Source of the DNA: CAZKFN01 sp964552035
Lineage (GTDB): Bacteria; Bacteroidota; Bacteroidia; Flavobacteriales_E; Vicingaceae
Direction: 5' to 3'
Assembly: GCA_964552035.1 (NCBI GenBank)
Contig: CAZKFN010000061.1
Coordinates: 1-14,443, forward strand
DNA: 14,443 bases
Below are positions 1-7,251 of this stretch, in pieces. Each line of letters starts with the position of its first letter. Positions within the stretch are counted from its first letter, which is position 1. A program made the position numbers and the translations under genes. A model generated the notes under the pieces. It had not been told where the DNA came from. It saw only the letters and a list, made by a program, of their open reading frames with translations, and did not search any database.

Positions 1-1
1 C

Positions 2-784
2 GTACATCCAAAAATGGGATTAGAATATTTTGCAGGATTAATCAAAAAAATCAAAGAAATACGTCCTGACCTTCATGTTAAAGCATTTACGGCAGTTGAG
101 TTAGAATATATGTGTAGAAAAGCTAAGGTTTCATACAAAGAAGGACTTCAAATTTTAAAAGACCACGGTCAAAACTCTTTACCTGGAGGTGGGGCGGAAA
201 TTTTTGCCGATGAGATTAGAAAAGAAATATGTAATGATAAATGTAATGCCGAGCAATGGTTAGCCATTCACAAAGCAGCGCATGAAATCGGTATGCCGTC
301 TAATGCCACTATGCTTTATGGACATATAGAAAAACCTGAACATCTTATTGATCATATGCATAGAATAAGGGCGCTTCAAGACGAAACCGGAGGGTTTAAT
401 ACCTTTATTCCTTTGAAGTTTAGAAATGGAAACAATCAAATGTCACATATTAGTGAAGTTTCTGTGATTGAAGACTTAAAAGTGTATGCCATTTCAAGGA
501 TTTTTATAGATAATCTTCCCCACTTAAAAGCCTATTGGCCCATGATTGGTAGAGAAACTGCTCAATTAACTCTAAATTATGGGGTAGACGATATTGATGG
601 AACGATTGATGATTCTACCAAAATATATTCTATGGCAGGTGCTGAAGAACAGACTCCAAGTCTAACGACAGAGCAGTTGTGCAACCTAATTAAAAAAGTG
701 GGAAGGAAACCACTAGAAAGAGATAGTGTCTATAATGTTGTTAAAGATTATTCCGAAGTAGAGTTTGAAAAGGAGGAAGTTTAA
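2..784 (+). CDS. mqnE: Aminodeoxyfutalosine synthase MqnE, C-terminal part (5' end outside window)
   Basis: This radical SAM enzyme of the futalosine route to menaquinone joins SAM to the enolpyruvyl group of 3-[(1-carboxyvinyl)oxy]benzoate to give aminodeoxyfutalosine. About 260 residues are visible. The reading frame is open to the window edge and starts V-H-P-K before the first ATG at 14, matching the family's GGLHP segment, so that ATG is internal. The N-terminal part with the radical SAM CxxxCxxC cluster lies upstream of the window. Family signatures seen are KAFTAVE, SLPGGGAEIF, SNATMLYGHIE, LQDETGGFNTFIPL and the tail GRKPLERDSVYNVV. These favour MqnE over its relatives MqnC and CofH. 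No menaquinone gene follows, and a terminator lies 37 nt after the stop, so this gene ends its transcription unit. Its presence implies a quinone-based respiratory chain built by the futalosine pathway. Confidence 0.9.
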   Translation, partial: VHPKMGLEYFAGLIKKIKEIRPDLHVKAFTAVELEYMCRKAKVSYKEGLQILKDHGQNSLPGGGAEIFADEIRKEICNDKCNAEQWLAIHKAAHEIGMPSNATMLYGHIEKPEHLIDHMHRIRALQDETGGFNTFIPLKFRNGNNQMSHISEVSVIEDLKVYAISRIFIDNLPHLKAYWPMIGRETAQLTLNYGVDDIDGTIDDSTKIYSMAGAEEQTPSLTTEQLCNLIKKVGRKPLERDSVYNVVKDYSEVEFEKEEV

Positions 785-820
785 TCCTATAATATTTAAT
801 ATTTATTTTCTATTGATAAT

Positions 821-845
821 AAAAAGACCACCGAGTGGTCTTTTT
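821..845 (+). terminator. Rho-independent terminator after mqnE
   Basis: A perfect 11-bp inverted repeat (AAAAAGACCAC / GTGGTCTTTTT) encloses a 3-nt CGA loop. The GC-rich core GACCAC/GTGGTC is followed by five T, the classic intrinsic terminator form. The flanking A and T tracts make it potentially bidirectional, but the only gene ending here is mqnE. It separates mqnE from the ABC-F gene. Confidence 0.9.
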
Positions 846-848
846 GAT

Positions 849-856
849 TAAGTTTG
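849..856 (+). promoter_or_regulatory. Putative -7 promoter box for the ABC-F gene
   Basis: TAAGTTTG matches the Bacteroidota -7 consensus TAnnTTTG exactly. It lies 18 nt before the ATG at 875 and just after the mqnE terminator, where a new promoter is needed. No convincing -33 TTTG element is seen; that region is occupied by the terminator stem. The box overlaps an in-frame TTG at 854, which argues against that TTG as the start codon. Confidence 0.45.
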
Positions 857-874
857 CACGCCAATTTTTTTAGC

Positions 875-2494
875 ATGATAGAGACACAAAACATTTCATT
901 ACAATACGGCAAAAGAGTACTTTTTGATGATGTAAACATCAAATTTACTGAGGATAACTGCTACGGCATTATTGGAGCCAATGGTGCAGGAAAATCGACC
1001 TTTTTAAAAATCCTTTCAGGAGAAGTAGACCCCAATACAGGTTCTATTTTAATTGAACCTGGAAAGCGTATGGCCGTACTCAGCCAAAACCACTATGCTT
1101 TTGATGAGTATAGTGTTATTGATACGGTAATAATGGGACATCATCAACTTTGGGACATCATGAAAGAAAAGGATGCCGTTTATGCCAAAGAAGATTTTAC
1201 CGAGAAAGATGGAATTAAAGCCTCTGAATTAGAAGCTGAGTTTGCTGAAATGGATGGTTGGAATGCGGAATCTGATGCCGCTGCCCTATTAAGTGGTCTT
1301 GGGATTACTGAAGACAATCACCACAAGCTAATGAAAGACCTAAGTGGTAACGAAAAGGTTAGAGTGCTCTTAGCTCAAGCCTTATTTGGCAATCCAGATA
1401 TCTTAATACTGGATGAGCCAACCAACGACTTGGATGTTAAAACTATTAACTGGCTTGAAGACTTTTTATTAGACTTTAAAAATACGGTAATAGTCGTTTC
1501 ACACGACCGTCACTTTTTAGATACGGTTTGTACCAACATCGTTGACATTGATTTTGGAAAACTTACAGTTTATTCAGGTAATTATACTTTCTGGTACGAA
1601 AGCTCTCAATTAGCCTTAAGACAACAACAATCTGCCAATAAAAAAGCGGAAGCTAAAAAGAAAGAACTTCAAGAATTTATTGCTCGTTTTAGTGCTAATG
1701 CCGCTAAATCTAAACAAGCAACCAGTAGAAAAAAATTATTAGAAAAGATTAATGTAGATGATATTAAACCTTCCTCTAGAAAATATCCTGCAATTATTTG
1801 GGTACAAGAAAGAGAGGCAGGGAATCAACTTCTATTTGTAGATAAATTAAGTTATCAAGATAAAAACGGAGATTGGTTATTTAAAGACTTGAATATTAAT
1901 GTAAGCAAAGGCGATAAAATTGCTATTTTAGGAGATTCTAGAGCGGTGAGCACCTTTTTTGAAATCATCAATGGAAAAATTGAACCAACTTCTGGAAGTT
2001 ATCAGTACGGTCAAACCATTACTACAGCTTATTTACCATCGGATAATTCAACGTATTTTGAATCCAATGAAAATTTAGTAGACTGGTTAAGACAATATGC
2101 TAAAACTGAAGAAGAAAGAGATGAAGTTTACATCCGAGGGTTTTTAGGTAAAATGCTTTTCTCGGGTGAAGAAGTACTCAAAAAGACAAAAGTACTTTCT
2201 GGTGGTGAAAAAATGCGTTGTATGCTTTCTAAGATGATGTTTAATGAAGCTAACTTCTTAATCTTTGATGAACCTACTAACCACTTAGATTTGGAATCGA
2301 TTACTGCACTAAACAACTCCTTAATTGACTTCCCTGGAACGGTGCTGTTTACCTCTTATGATCATACCTTTACACAGACGATAGCTAATAGAATCATTGA
2401 AATTGGCCCGAATGGAATGTTGGATAAGATTTCATCCTATGAAGAATATCTTGAAAGCGAAAAGGTTGCCTTACAAAGGGAGGATTTAAGCTAG
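875..2494 (+). CDS. ABC-F family ATPase (YkpA/YbiT-like) with degenerate second ATP site
   Basis: This is a soluble tandem-ATPase protein of 539 residues, the usual ABC-F size, with no membrane segments. ABC-F proteins act on ribosomes as translation factors or, in some branches, antibiotic-resistance factors. The first domain has Walker A GANGAGKST (34-42), signature LSGNE (156-160, Asn for the second Gly), Walker B LILDEPTNDLD with Glu181, and H-switch His210 in SHDRHF. A Lys-rich helical linker follows at about 240-310. The second domain has GDSRAVST (from 353) where a P-loop is expected, an intact LSGGE (441-445), Walker B with Glu466, and Tyr495 in SYDHTF where the H-switch His is expected. 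Its second site therefore probably binds or hydrolyses ATP poorly. The ATG at 875 is chosen because an upstream in-frame TTG (854) falls inside the promoter box and family members begin near MIxxxN. The exact subfamily is less sure than ABC-F membership. Confidence 0.9.
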   Translation: MIETQNISLQYGKRVLFDDVNIKFTEDNCYGIIGANGAGKSTFLKILSGEVDPNTGSILIEPGKRMAVLSQNHYAFDEYSVIDTVIMGHHQLWDIMKEKDAVYAKEDFTEKDGIKASELEAEFAEMDGWNAESDAAALLSGLGITEDNHHKLMKDLSGNEKVRVLLAQALFGNPDILILDEPTNDLDVKTINWLEDFLLDFKNTVIVVSHDRHFLDTVCTNIVDIDFGKLTVYSGNYTFWYESSQLALRQQQSANKKAEAKKKELQEFIARFSANAAKSKQATSRKKLLEKINVDDIKPSSRKYPAIIWVQEREAGNQLLFVDKLSYQDKNGDWLFKDLNINVSKGDKIAILGDSRAVSTFFEIINGKIEPTSGSYQYGQTITTAYLPSDNSTYFESNENLVDWLRQYAKTEEERDEVYIRGFLGKMLFSGEEVLKKTKVLSGGEKMRCMLSKMMFNEANFLIFDEPTNHLDLESITALNNSLIDFPGTVLFTSYDHTFTQTIANRIIEIGPNGMLDKISSYEEYLESEKVALQREDLS

Positions 2495-2763
2495 TATAGA
2501 AGGTATATAAATAACAAAATATGTGTTTCTTAAACGGCTAAATACAGCATTTCGATGAACTCAATATAAAGTGTAGCTAAAGAAATTAGAACTTAGTCCT
2601 TCACATAAGCAAATGTATTCCTCTAAATCTAAGCATCCTTCCCTACTTTAGGTTTAAAGCAGAAGTCTTTCATCCATTCTAAATTCACTTATTACTTGTG
2701 AAAATCATAAGGCTTGTGAAAGAGAATGCCTATTTTTTAATCAACTCCTATAAGTTGAAATTT

Positions 2764-4558
2764 TTAAATTTTAGAAGCCCTTTTCCTGTCTGTTTCGCTT
2801 AATAAGATTTTTCTAAGACGTATAGACTCTGGAGTTACTTCAACATATTCGTCTTTCTGAATATATTCCAGAGCCTCTTCTAATGAAAACTTAATTGCAG
2901 GTGCAATTCTCATTTTTTCATCAGAACCCGCAGCGCGCATATTGGTTAGCTTTTTAGTTTTAGTAATGTTGATAACCAAATCTCCATCTCTATTATTTTC
3001 ACCCACTACTTGACCTGTATAAACTTCATCGTTAGGATCTACAAAAAACTTTCCTCTGCTCTGTAAATTATGTAAAGAATATGGAATAGCCTTTCCTTCT
3101 TCCATAGAAATTAAAGAACCGTTAATTCGCATAGGAATTTCACCTTTAAGCGGCTGGAAATTTAAAAATCTATGAGAAACAATAGCCTCACCTGCAGTAG
3201 CAGTCAATAGTGAATTTCGTAAACCTATAATTCCTCTGGAAGGAATTTCAAAATTTAAAATCATCCTATCTCCTTTAGGTTCCNNNNNNNNNNTCACCTT
3301 TTCTTTGATTCACCATTTCTATAGCTGTTCCACTATGTCCTTCAGGTAAGTCGATATTCAACTCTTCTATAGGTTCGTGTTTTACTCCATCTATCTCTTT
3401 AATAATCACCTGAGGTTGACCAATTTGAAGCTCATACCCCTCTCTACGCATGGTTTCAATCAATACAGAAAGATGCAATACTCCACGACCATATACATTA
3501 AAGGAATCAGCTGAATTGGTTTCCTCTACTCTTAAGGCTAAATTTTTTTCCAATTCTTTTTCTAAACGCTCCTTTAAGTGTCTTGAGGTTACAAACTTCC
3601 CTTCTTTACCAAAAAACGGAGAGTCATTGATAGTAAATAACATTGACATAGTAGGCTCATCTATCGTAATCTTAGGTAAAGCTTCTTGATTTTCAACATC
3701 TGAAACGGTATCTCCAATATCAAAACTTTCTAATCCCACTATTGCACAAATATCGCCGGCTTCAATTTCATCTACCTTAACTTTATCCATTCCTTTAAAA
3801 AGGTAAAGCTCCTTGATTTTCGATTTTACAACACTATCATCTCGTTTAATTAAAGCAACTTGTTGACCAGTTTTTAAAGATCCTCTGTGTAATCTCCCAA
3901 CGGCAATTCTACCAATATATGAAGAGTAATCCAGAGAAGTAATTAACATTTGAGTGCTCCCCTCCTCTGGGTTTGGTGAAGGAATATACTCAACAATTGC
4001 ATCTAGTAATGCTGTTATATCTTTTGTGGGTTTCTTATAATCCGTACTCATCCAACCATCCCTTGCCGATCCATATATCGTAGGAAAGTCCAATTGATCT
4101 TCTGTAGCTCCTAAGTCAAACATTAAGTCAAACACTTTCTCTTGAGCTAAATCAGGTGTACAGTTAGGTTTATCTACTTTATTGACAACTACAATTGGCT
4201 TTAAACCTAAATCTATTGCCTTTTGCAATACAAAACGCGTTTGTGGCATAGGTCCCTCAAAAGCATCTACCAACAACAATACACCATCGGCCATATTTAA
4301 AACTCTTTCAACTTCTCCTCCAAAGTCGGCGTGACCGGGGGTATCAATTAAGTTGATTTTTATATCCTTATATTGAATAGCAACATTTTTTGAGAGAATA
4401 GTAATTCCTCTTTCTCTTTCTAAATCATTGTTATCCATTACTAGCTCTCCTGTCTTTTCATTTGCTTTTATAGCATTTCCAGCCAGTAATATTCGATTTA
4501 CTAAAGTTGTTTTCCCATGGTCAACATGGGCAATAATGGCAATGTTTCTTATTTTCAT
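2764..4558 (-). CDS. typA: Ribosome-associated translational GTPase TypA/BipA (spans an assembly gap)
   Basis: TypA/BipA is an EF-G-like GTPase that binds the 70S ribosome and helps 50S assembly and stress adaptation. The N-terminal segment shows the G motifs: P-loop AHVDHGKTT (10-18), RERGIT (48-53), DTPGH (72-76) and NKVD (126-129). It is followed by EF-Tu-like domain II, the EF-G-like domain and the TypA-specific C-terminal domain (EIPSRGIIGLR, TATAGEAI, NMRAAGSDEKM). Ten N at 3284-3293 throw the two halves out of frame, but both halves are intact and match one continuous TypA: NQRKG precedes the gap and EPKGDRM follows it. Replacing the Ns by 12 nt would give 598 residues, normal for the family. 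The gene is therefore called as one CDS, not a pseudogene. The ATG at 4558 is used; an in-frame TTG at 4591 overlaps the predicted promoter box. It is followed by a convergent ABC-F gene. Confidence 0.93.
3284..3293. other. Assembly gap (10 N) inside typA
   Basis: Ten ambiguous bases interrupt typA. The flanking codons require a gap length divisible by three, for example 9 or 12 nt, so 10 looks like a placeholder of unknown true length. The apparent frameshift is an artefact of this gap. Confidence 0.97.
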
Positions 4559-4588
4559 TTTATGAAATATACGGTAAAATTGAGAGTG

Positions 4589-4596
4589 CAAAAGTA
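4589..4596 (-). promoter_or_regulatory. Putative -7 promoter box for typA
   Basis: On the minus strand TACTTTTG matches the Bacteroidota -7 consensus TAnnTTTG exactly and lies 30 nt before the typA ATG, giving an expected leader of roughly 20-25 nt. A TTG lies about 24 nt further upstream, somewhat far for a standard -33 element. The box falls in the short space between typA and the upstream permease gene, so typA can be transcribed by itself. Confidence 0.45.
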
Positions 4597-4626
4597 ACCC
4601 TAATGATTGAGCTACACACTCAATAT

Positions 4627-5520
4627 TTAATATTTACGCAATTGATTTAAATTAATTAATACTACAGCTAGTATGATCACCAAAATACCCAACCATTGAA
4701 GACTTGTAATTTCTTCTGAAAGTAAGATGTATGCAGAAAAAACAGATACTGGAATTTCTAATGCTGCAATAATACCACCTAAGCCTGTCCCTACTACTGG
4801 GAATGCTGAATTAAATAATAAAGGAGGTAATATGGTTCCAAAAAAACCAAGGAATAAACCCCACTTTAGAAATAATTCCCAATGGAAAGCTTCCCAAATT
4901 TGAAAGTTCCAGAATAATAAAACAATAATAAACCCTCCATATACTAGATACTGACTACGAACAATACTAGGTAGTGCTGTTGCTATTCTATTTGAGGCAT
5001 ACATTGTCCCTGTATAACTAACAGCTGCCAATAATCCAAAGCCCACCCCTCTATAATCTAACTGGATATTACTTTCAAATAATTTTGCAGCCATAGCTGT
5101 TCCAATCAAAGCTACAATTGCACCTACAATTTTTGTTTTATTTATTAATTCTCTTGCAATGAAAAACTCTAATACTACAGCCATCCATATGGTTTGCATT
5201 AAAAGAATTATCGCTACAGAGACTGGGATATATTGAATAGATATATAGTAGAAGCTGCTGGTAAATCCCAAGGTGGAACCAAAAATTAAAAGCTTTAATT
5301 TGTCATTTTTAAGGTTAATAGGTGCTGCTGCAGCTTTTTTATTTTTATGAAAATAAGCTAAAGTTGTTAAAACAATAGCCCCAACCACATATTGAGAAAA
5401 AACTAAACCTGCAGTTTTATATCCATTATCATTGGCTAATTGAACAAAAGTTGCTAGAATTCCATAACTAGCTGCGCCAATTGCAATAAATACGATTTCC
5501 CTAAGATTTGCAATTTTCAT
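4627..5520 (-). CDS. EamA/DMT-superfamily permease
   Basis: This integral inner-membrane protein of 297 residues contains about ten hydrophobic segments arranged as two EamA repeats: residues about 5-135, and about 150-292 starting at YRGVGFGLLAAVSYTGTMYASN. Glycine- and proline-rich helix ends such as GTILPPLLFNSAFPVVGTGLGGIIAALEIP (split over two helices) are typical of drug/metabolite transporters. Family members export or import amino acids, purines, sugars or other small metabolites; the substrate cannot be told from this sequence. The start ATG (5520) leads directly into the first helix. A terminator lies upstream at 5628-5664, so the gene is not part of the thioredoxin operon. No clear -7 box was found in the roughly 110 nt before it. 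typA follows 68 nt downstream on the same strand. Confidence 0.85.
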   Translation of the reverse strand: MKIANLREIVFIAIGAASYGILATFVQLANDNGYKTAGLVFSQYVVGAIVLTTLAYFHKNKKAAAAPINLKNDKLKLLIFGSTLGFTSSFYYISIQYIPVSVAIILLMQTIWMAVVLEFFIARELINKTKIVGAIVALIGTAMAAKLFESNIQLDYRGVGFGLLAAVSYTGTMYASNRIATALPSIVRSQYLVYGGFIIVLLFWNFQIWEAFHWELFLKWGLFLGFFGTILPPLLFNSAFPVVGTGLGGIIAALEIPVSVFSAYILLSEEITSLQWLGILVIILAVVLINLNQLRKY

Positions 5521-5627
5521 CGGTTAATTCCTAAAAATAAAACACCTTACTTATATTTGAACAACATAAACATTCTTTTAATGGTATTATCTTTTATAAA
5601 AAAAGATATTTGTAAAAATATTTAAAA

Positions 5628-5664
5628 TAAAAAAGCAGCTGTTTTATTGAACTAAACAACTGCT
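5628..5664 (-). terminator. Rho-independent terminator ending the persulfide operon
   Basis: Reading the minus strand, AGCAGTTGTTT (5664-5654) pairs with AAACAGCTGCT (5644-5634) as an 11-bp stem with one G-U pair and a 9-nt loop. A run of T follows at 5634-5629. It lies 24 nt after the thioredoxin stop codon and marks the end of the eight-gene operon. It also insulates the EamA permease gene. Confidence 0.85.
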
Positions 5665-5688
5665 CTTTAATCAAATTAACAAACTAAT

Positions 5689-5982
5689 CTAACTATTTTC
5701 TTTAATTATTCTTTCCAATTCTTCCAGAGCTACAACTCCCGATTGTCGCCAAAGTTGCTTGCCATTTTTATATAAAATCAAAGTTGGTACTCCCATTACT
5801 TGATATGCTGCTGCAGCTCCGGGGTTTTTATCAACATCTATTTTTATAATGTTGGCCTTTTCGCCAATTCTATTTTTTAAATCTTTTAAAATTGGAGTCA
5901 TCATTTTACATGGTCCACACCAATCAGCAAAAAAGTCTACCAAAACAGGTTTATCCTGATTTATTATTTCTTGAAATGTCAT
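5689..5982 (-). CDS. Thioredoxin
   Basis: This is a small cytoplasmic thiol-disulfide oxidoreductase of 97 residues, slightly shorter than E. coli TrxA (about 108), with no signal peptide. It has the redox motif WCGPC (about residues 21-25), the preceding VDFFADWC strand-helix, the buried Asp (VDFFAD) and the cis-proline loop GVPTLILYKNGK. The start overlaps the stop of the upstream DUF6132 gene as ATGA, indicating translational coupling. It is the last gene of the operon. In this setting it probably reduces persulfides or disulfides on the rhodaneses or on the membrane Cys-x4-Cys proteins; that partner assignment is inference. It need not be the cell's main thioredoxin. Confidence 0.93.
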   Translation of the reverse strand: MTFQEIINQDKPVLVDFFADWCGPCKMMTPILKDLKNRIGEKANIIKIDVDKNPGAAAAYQVMGVPTLILYKNGKQLWRQSGVVALEELERIIKENS

Positions 5983-6194
5983 TTTTCTTTTGTTTTATCT
6001 TTATTATCTGTTTGAATCATCGAAAATAATAGTCCTCCCATTATAGCACCATAAACTACACTATTCACAGGATCAGAAGTAATTGCACAGGTTCCAGAAT
6101 TGCAACCTATCTGCTGCCAATAAAAGAAAGCTGCTATTCCTCCTACGACAACACCAATCGCTGGCAATACATATTTTTTTAAAGTAAGATTCAT
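5979..6194 (-). CDS. DUF6132-type small membrane protein with Cys-x4-Cys
   Basis: This 71-residue protein has two predicted membrane helices (about 8-26 and 46-61) joined by a short loop that carries GCNSGTCAITSDP, with Cys31 and Cys36. This resembles the DUF6132 family, whose members carry an IGC-x-SGTC-x-ITS segment; the function of the family is not known to me. The C-terminal tail is charged (DNKDKTKEK) and probably cytoplasmic, which would place both termini inside and the cysteine loop on the periplasmic face. The gene lies 1 nt after the heme lipoprotein gene and overlaps the thioredoxin start by 4 nt. The two cysteines could be oxidised to a disulfide, carry sulfane sulfur or bind a metal. 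Sequence alone does not decide between these. Confidence 0.8.
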   Translation of the reverse strand: MNLTLKKYVLPAIGVVVGGIAAFFYWQQIGCNSGTCAITSDPVNSVVYGAIMGGLLFSMIQTDNKDKTKEK

Positions 6195-6195
6195 T

Positions 6196-6819
6196 TTATT
6201 TTAATTTAATTTTCCACAATCCCCTTAAATCTCCTAACTCATAAGCTATTGCCTTATCGTTTGGATATCTTTGAGCTAAAACATTTAAAGTAGTTTCCGA
6301 AATATCCTCTTTGCCCCCATGGCAAGCTAAGCAAGTGGGCATACCTATTTTAATGGCTTTATAATAATACAATCCACCCTCTTCTTGTTCTACATAATGA
6401 AGAGGCTCTTCCGATTCTTCTAATAAAGTTGTTTGAATTTTTTCCCAAACCATAGAGTCCATAAGAGTAGAAAGGTGATTGTCTGGGTTTCTATTTTTAT
6501 CTGTAATGCGCTGAATATTCACATTATGCATTCCAGCAATTGAGTCTGTTAATGGTACAGCTGCAGTATTGCAAAAATCTATTGCATGCTCAGGACCTCC
6601 CTCTTTCATGGCTGTAGCTACATTGTTCAATAAAGTATTTTGAGCATGATTGCTAATACTATCTCCTATAGCCAACCATTCTTCTGTAAAGTTTTTTTCT
6701 ATCTCTACAGTTGTATTTTCTTTTTCATTTACTTTACCCTCTTTCTGTTGAGAAGAGTTACAAGCAATTAAAAATAAACCAACTATAAAGAAAGTTGCAA
6801 CACTATTTAATGCCTTCAT
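6196..6819 (-). CDS. c-type heme lipoprotein, DUF3365/Tll0287-like
   Basis: This 207-residue exported protein begins with a lipoprotein signal peptide; the lipobox LIAC gives lipidated Cys20. A polar Lys/Glu-rich linker follows. The mature domain has the DUF3365 pattern: an AIDFCNTAA segment (Cys83), an IQRITDKNRNPDN block (about 102-114), and a single heme-binding CLACH (163-167) near the end, followed by GGK. In the cyanobacterial protein Tll0287 of this family the heme has an unusual cysteine axial ligand; Cys83 sits in the matching position here, by motif comparison. Members are thought to act as redox or sensor modules in the periplasm. It is placed between small cysteine-containing membrane proteins in a sulfur operon, overlapping the gene before it by 4 nt. 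A role in electron transfer or in sensing sulfur species is inference. Confidence 0.85.
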   Translation of the reverse strand: MKALNSVATFFIVGLFLIACNSSQQKEGKVNEKENTTVEIEKNFTEEWLAIGDSISNHAQNTLLNNVATAMKEGGPEHAIDFCNTAAVPLTDSIAGMHNVNIQRITDKNRNPDNHLSTLMDSMVWEKIQTTLLEESEEPLHYVEQEEGGLYYYKAIKIGMPTCLACHGGKEDISETTLNVLAQRYPNDKAIAYELGDLRGLWKIKLK

Positions 6820-7040
6820 AATTTACCGTTATTTTTAGTTTTATCATCCGTATATCCCTGAGTAATATCACAAGCAGTGCTCCCACAAAAACCATAATTC
6901 AAGACTGCTAGCAAAGAAAATATCAAACCTATGGCAATAAAAAACCACTCCCTAGATTCTATTCCTTGAAAGAGAATTAAAATTCCTAATCCTAATCGTA
7001 AGACCCTAGATAAGTTCCATTTAGAAATATATTTCCTCAT
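6816..7040 (-). CDS. Small two-helix membrane protein with Cys-x4-Cys (DUF2892-like)
   Basis: This 74-residue protein has a basic N-terminus (MRKYISKWNLSR), two hydrophobic segments (about 13-27 and 32-48) and then FCGSTACDIT, with Cys52 and Cys57. A polar tail follows. The start pattern R-V-L-R-L and the Asn-x-x-Phe-Cys just after the second helix resemble the DUF2892 protein encoded immediately upstream, so the two may be diverged tandem paralogues. The C-x-S-x-x-C-x-I-T motif also matches the one in the DUF6132 protein two genes downstream. It overlaps its neighbours on both sides by 4 nt and is therefore translationally coupled. Its function is not known; handling of sulfane sulfur or thiol redox at the membrane is a guess from context. 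Confidence 0.75.
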   Translation of the reverse strand: MRKYISKWNLSRVLRLGLGILILFQGIESREWFFIAIGLIFSLLAVLNYGFCGSTACDITQGYTDDKTKNNGKL

Positions 7041-7249
7041 AATCCTTTCCCTTTTTTTCTTGTATTAATACCAAAAGGCAAATACAAGGGGCAAAAATTT
7101 ATAAAAGAAGTAATAAGAAATACCAGAGCCAGTATAATCAATACGATAGCTAATGTTCCGGAAATCACATTTATGAAATATAAAACTCCAATGATTAATG
7201 TTAATAATAGTCGAATTAATTTATCCGTTTTCCCAATGTTCTTTTTCAT
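7037..7249 (-). CDS. DUF2892 (YgaP-tail-like) membrane protein
   Basis: This 70-residue protein has two membrane helices (about 12-29 and 33-50) followed by NFCPLYLPFGINT, the signature ending of DUF2892 proteins. In E. coli YgaP the same kind of two-helix domain is fused behind a rhodanese domain and helps move sulfur or thiocyanate-like species at the membrane. Here a stand-alone rhodanese is encoded two genes upstream, so this looks like a split version of that arrangement. Cys53 is at the membrane edge. The gene starts 2 nt after the methyltransferase stop and overlaps the next gene by 4 nt. Family assignment is fairly sure; the biochemical role is inferred. Confidence 0.82.
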   Translation of the reverse strand: MKKNIGKTDKLIRLLLTLIIGVLYFINVISGTLAIVLIILALVFLITSFINFCPLYLPFGINTRKKGKGL

Positions 7250-7251
7250 AT

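Noticed and set aside
768..780. AGGAGG-like Shine-Dalgarno sequence near the end of mqnE
   Set aside because: It lies inside the coding region and no open reading frame begins after it; the bases encode the Glu-rich tail.
854..874. In-frame TTG start that would extend the ABC-F protein by seven residues
   Set aside because: It overlaps an exact TAnnTTTG promoter box and adds residues not typical of the family; ATG 875 fits better.
2741..2758. 6-bp hairpin (TCAACT/AGTTGA) between the convergent ABC-F and typA genes
   Set aside because: The stem is short and AT-rich, and the following bases on either strand are only loosely T-rich. It could be a weak terminator, but the evidence is too thin to annotate. 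The rest of 2495-2763 shows no gene or clear structure.
3450..3689. Plus-strand open frame of 79 codons inside typA
   Set aside because: It lies wholly within the antisense of a conserved GTPase gene and encodes no recognisable protein.
4559..4591. In-frame TTG start that would extend TypA by eleven residues
   Set aside because: It overlaps the predicted typA -7 box, and the family starts directly at MKIRNIAIIAH.
4606..4624. 6-bp hairpin (ATTGAG/CTCAAT) just after the EamA permease stop
   Set aside because: No T tract follows on the minus strand, so it does not look like an intrinsic terminator.
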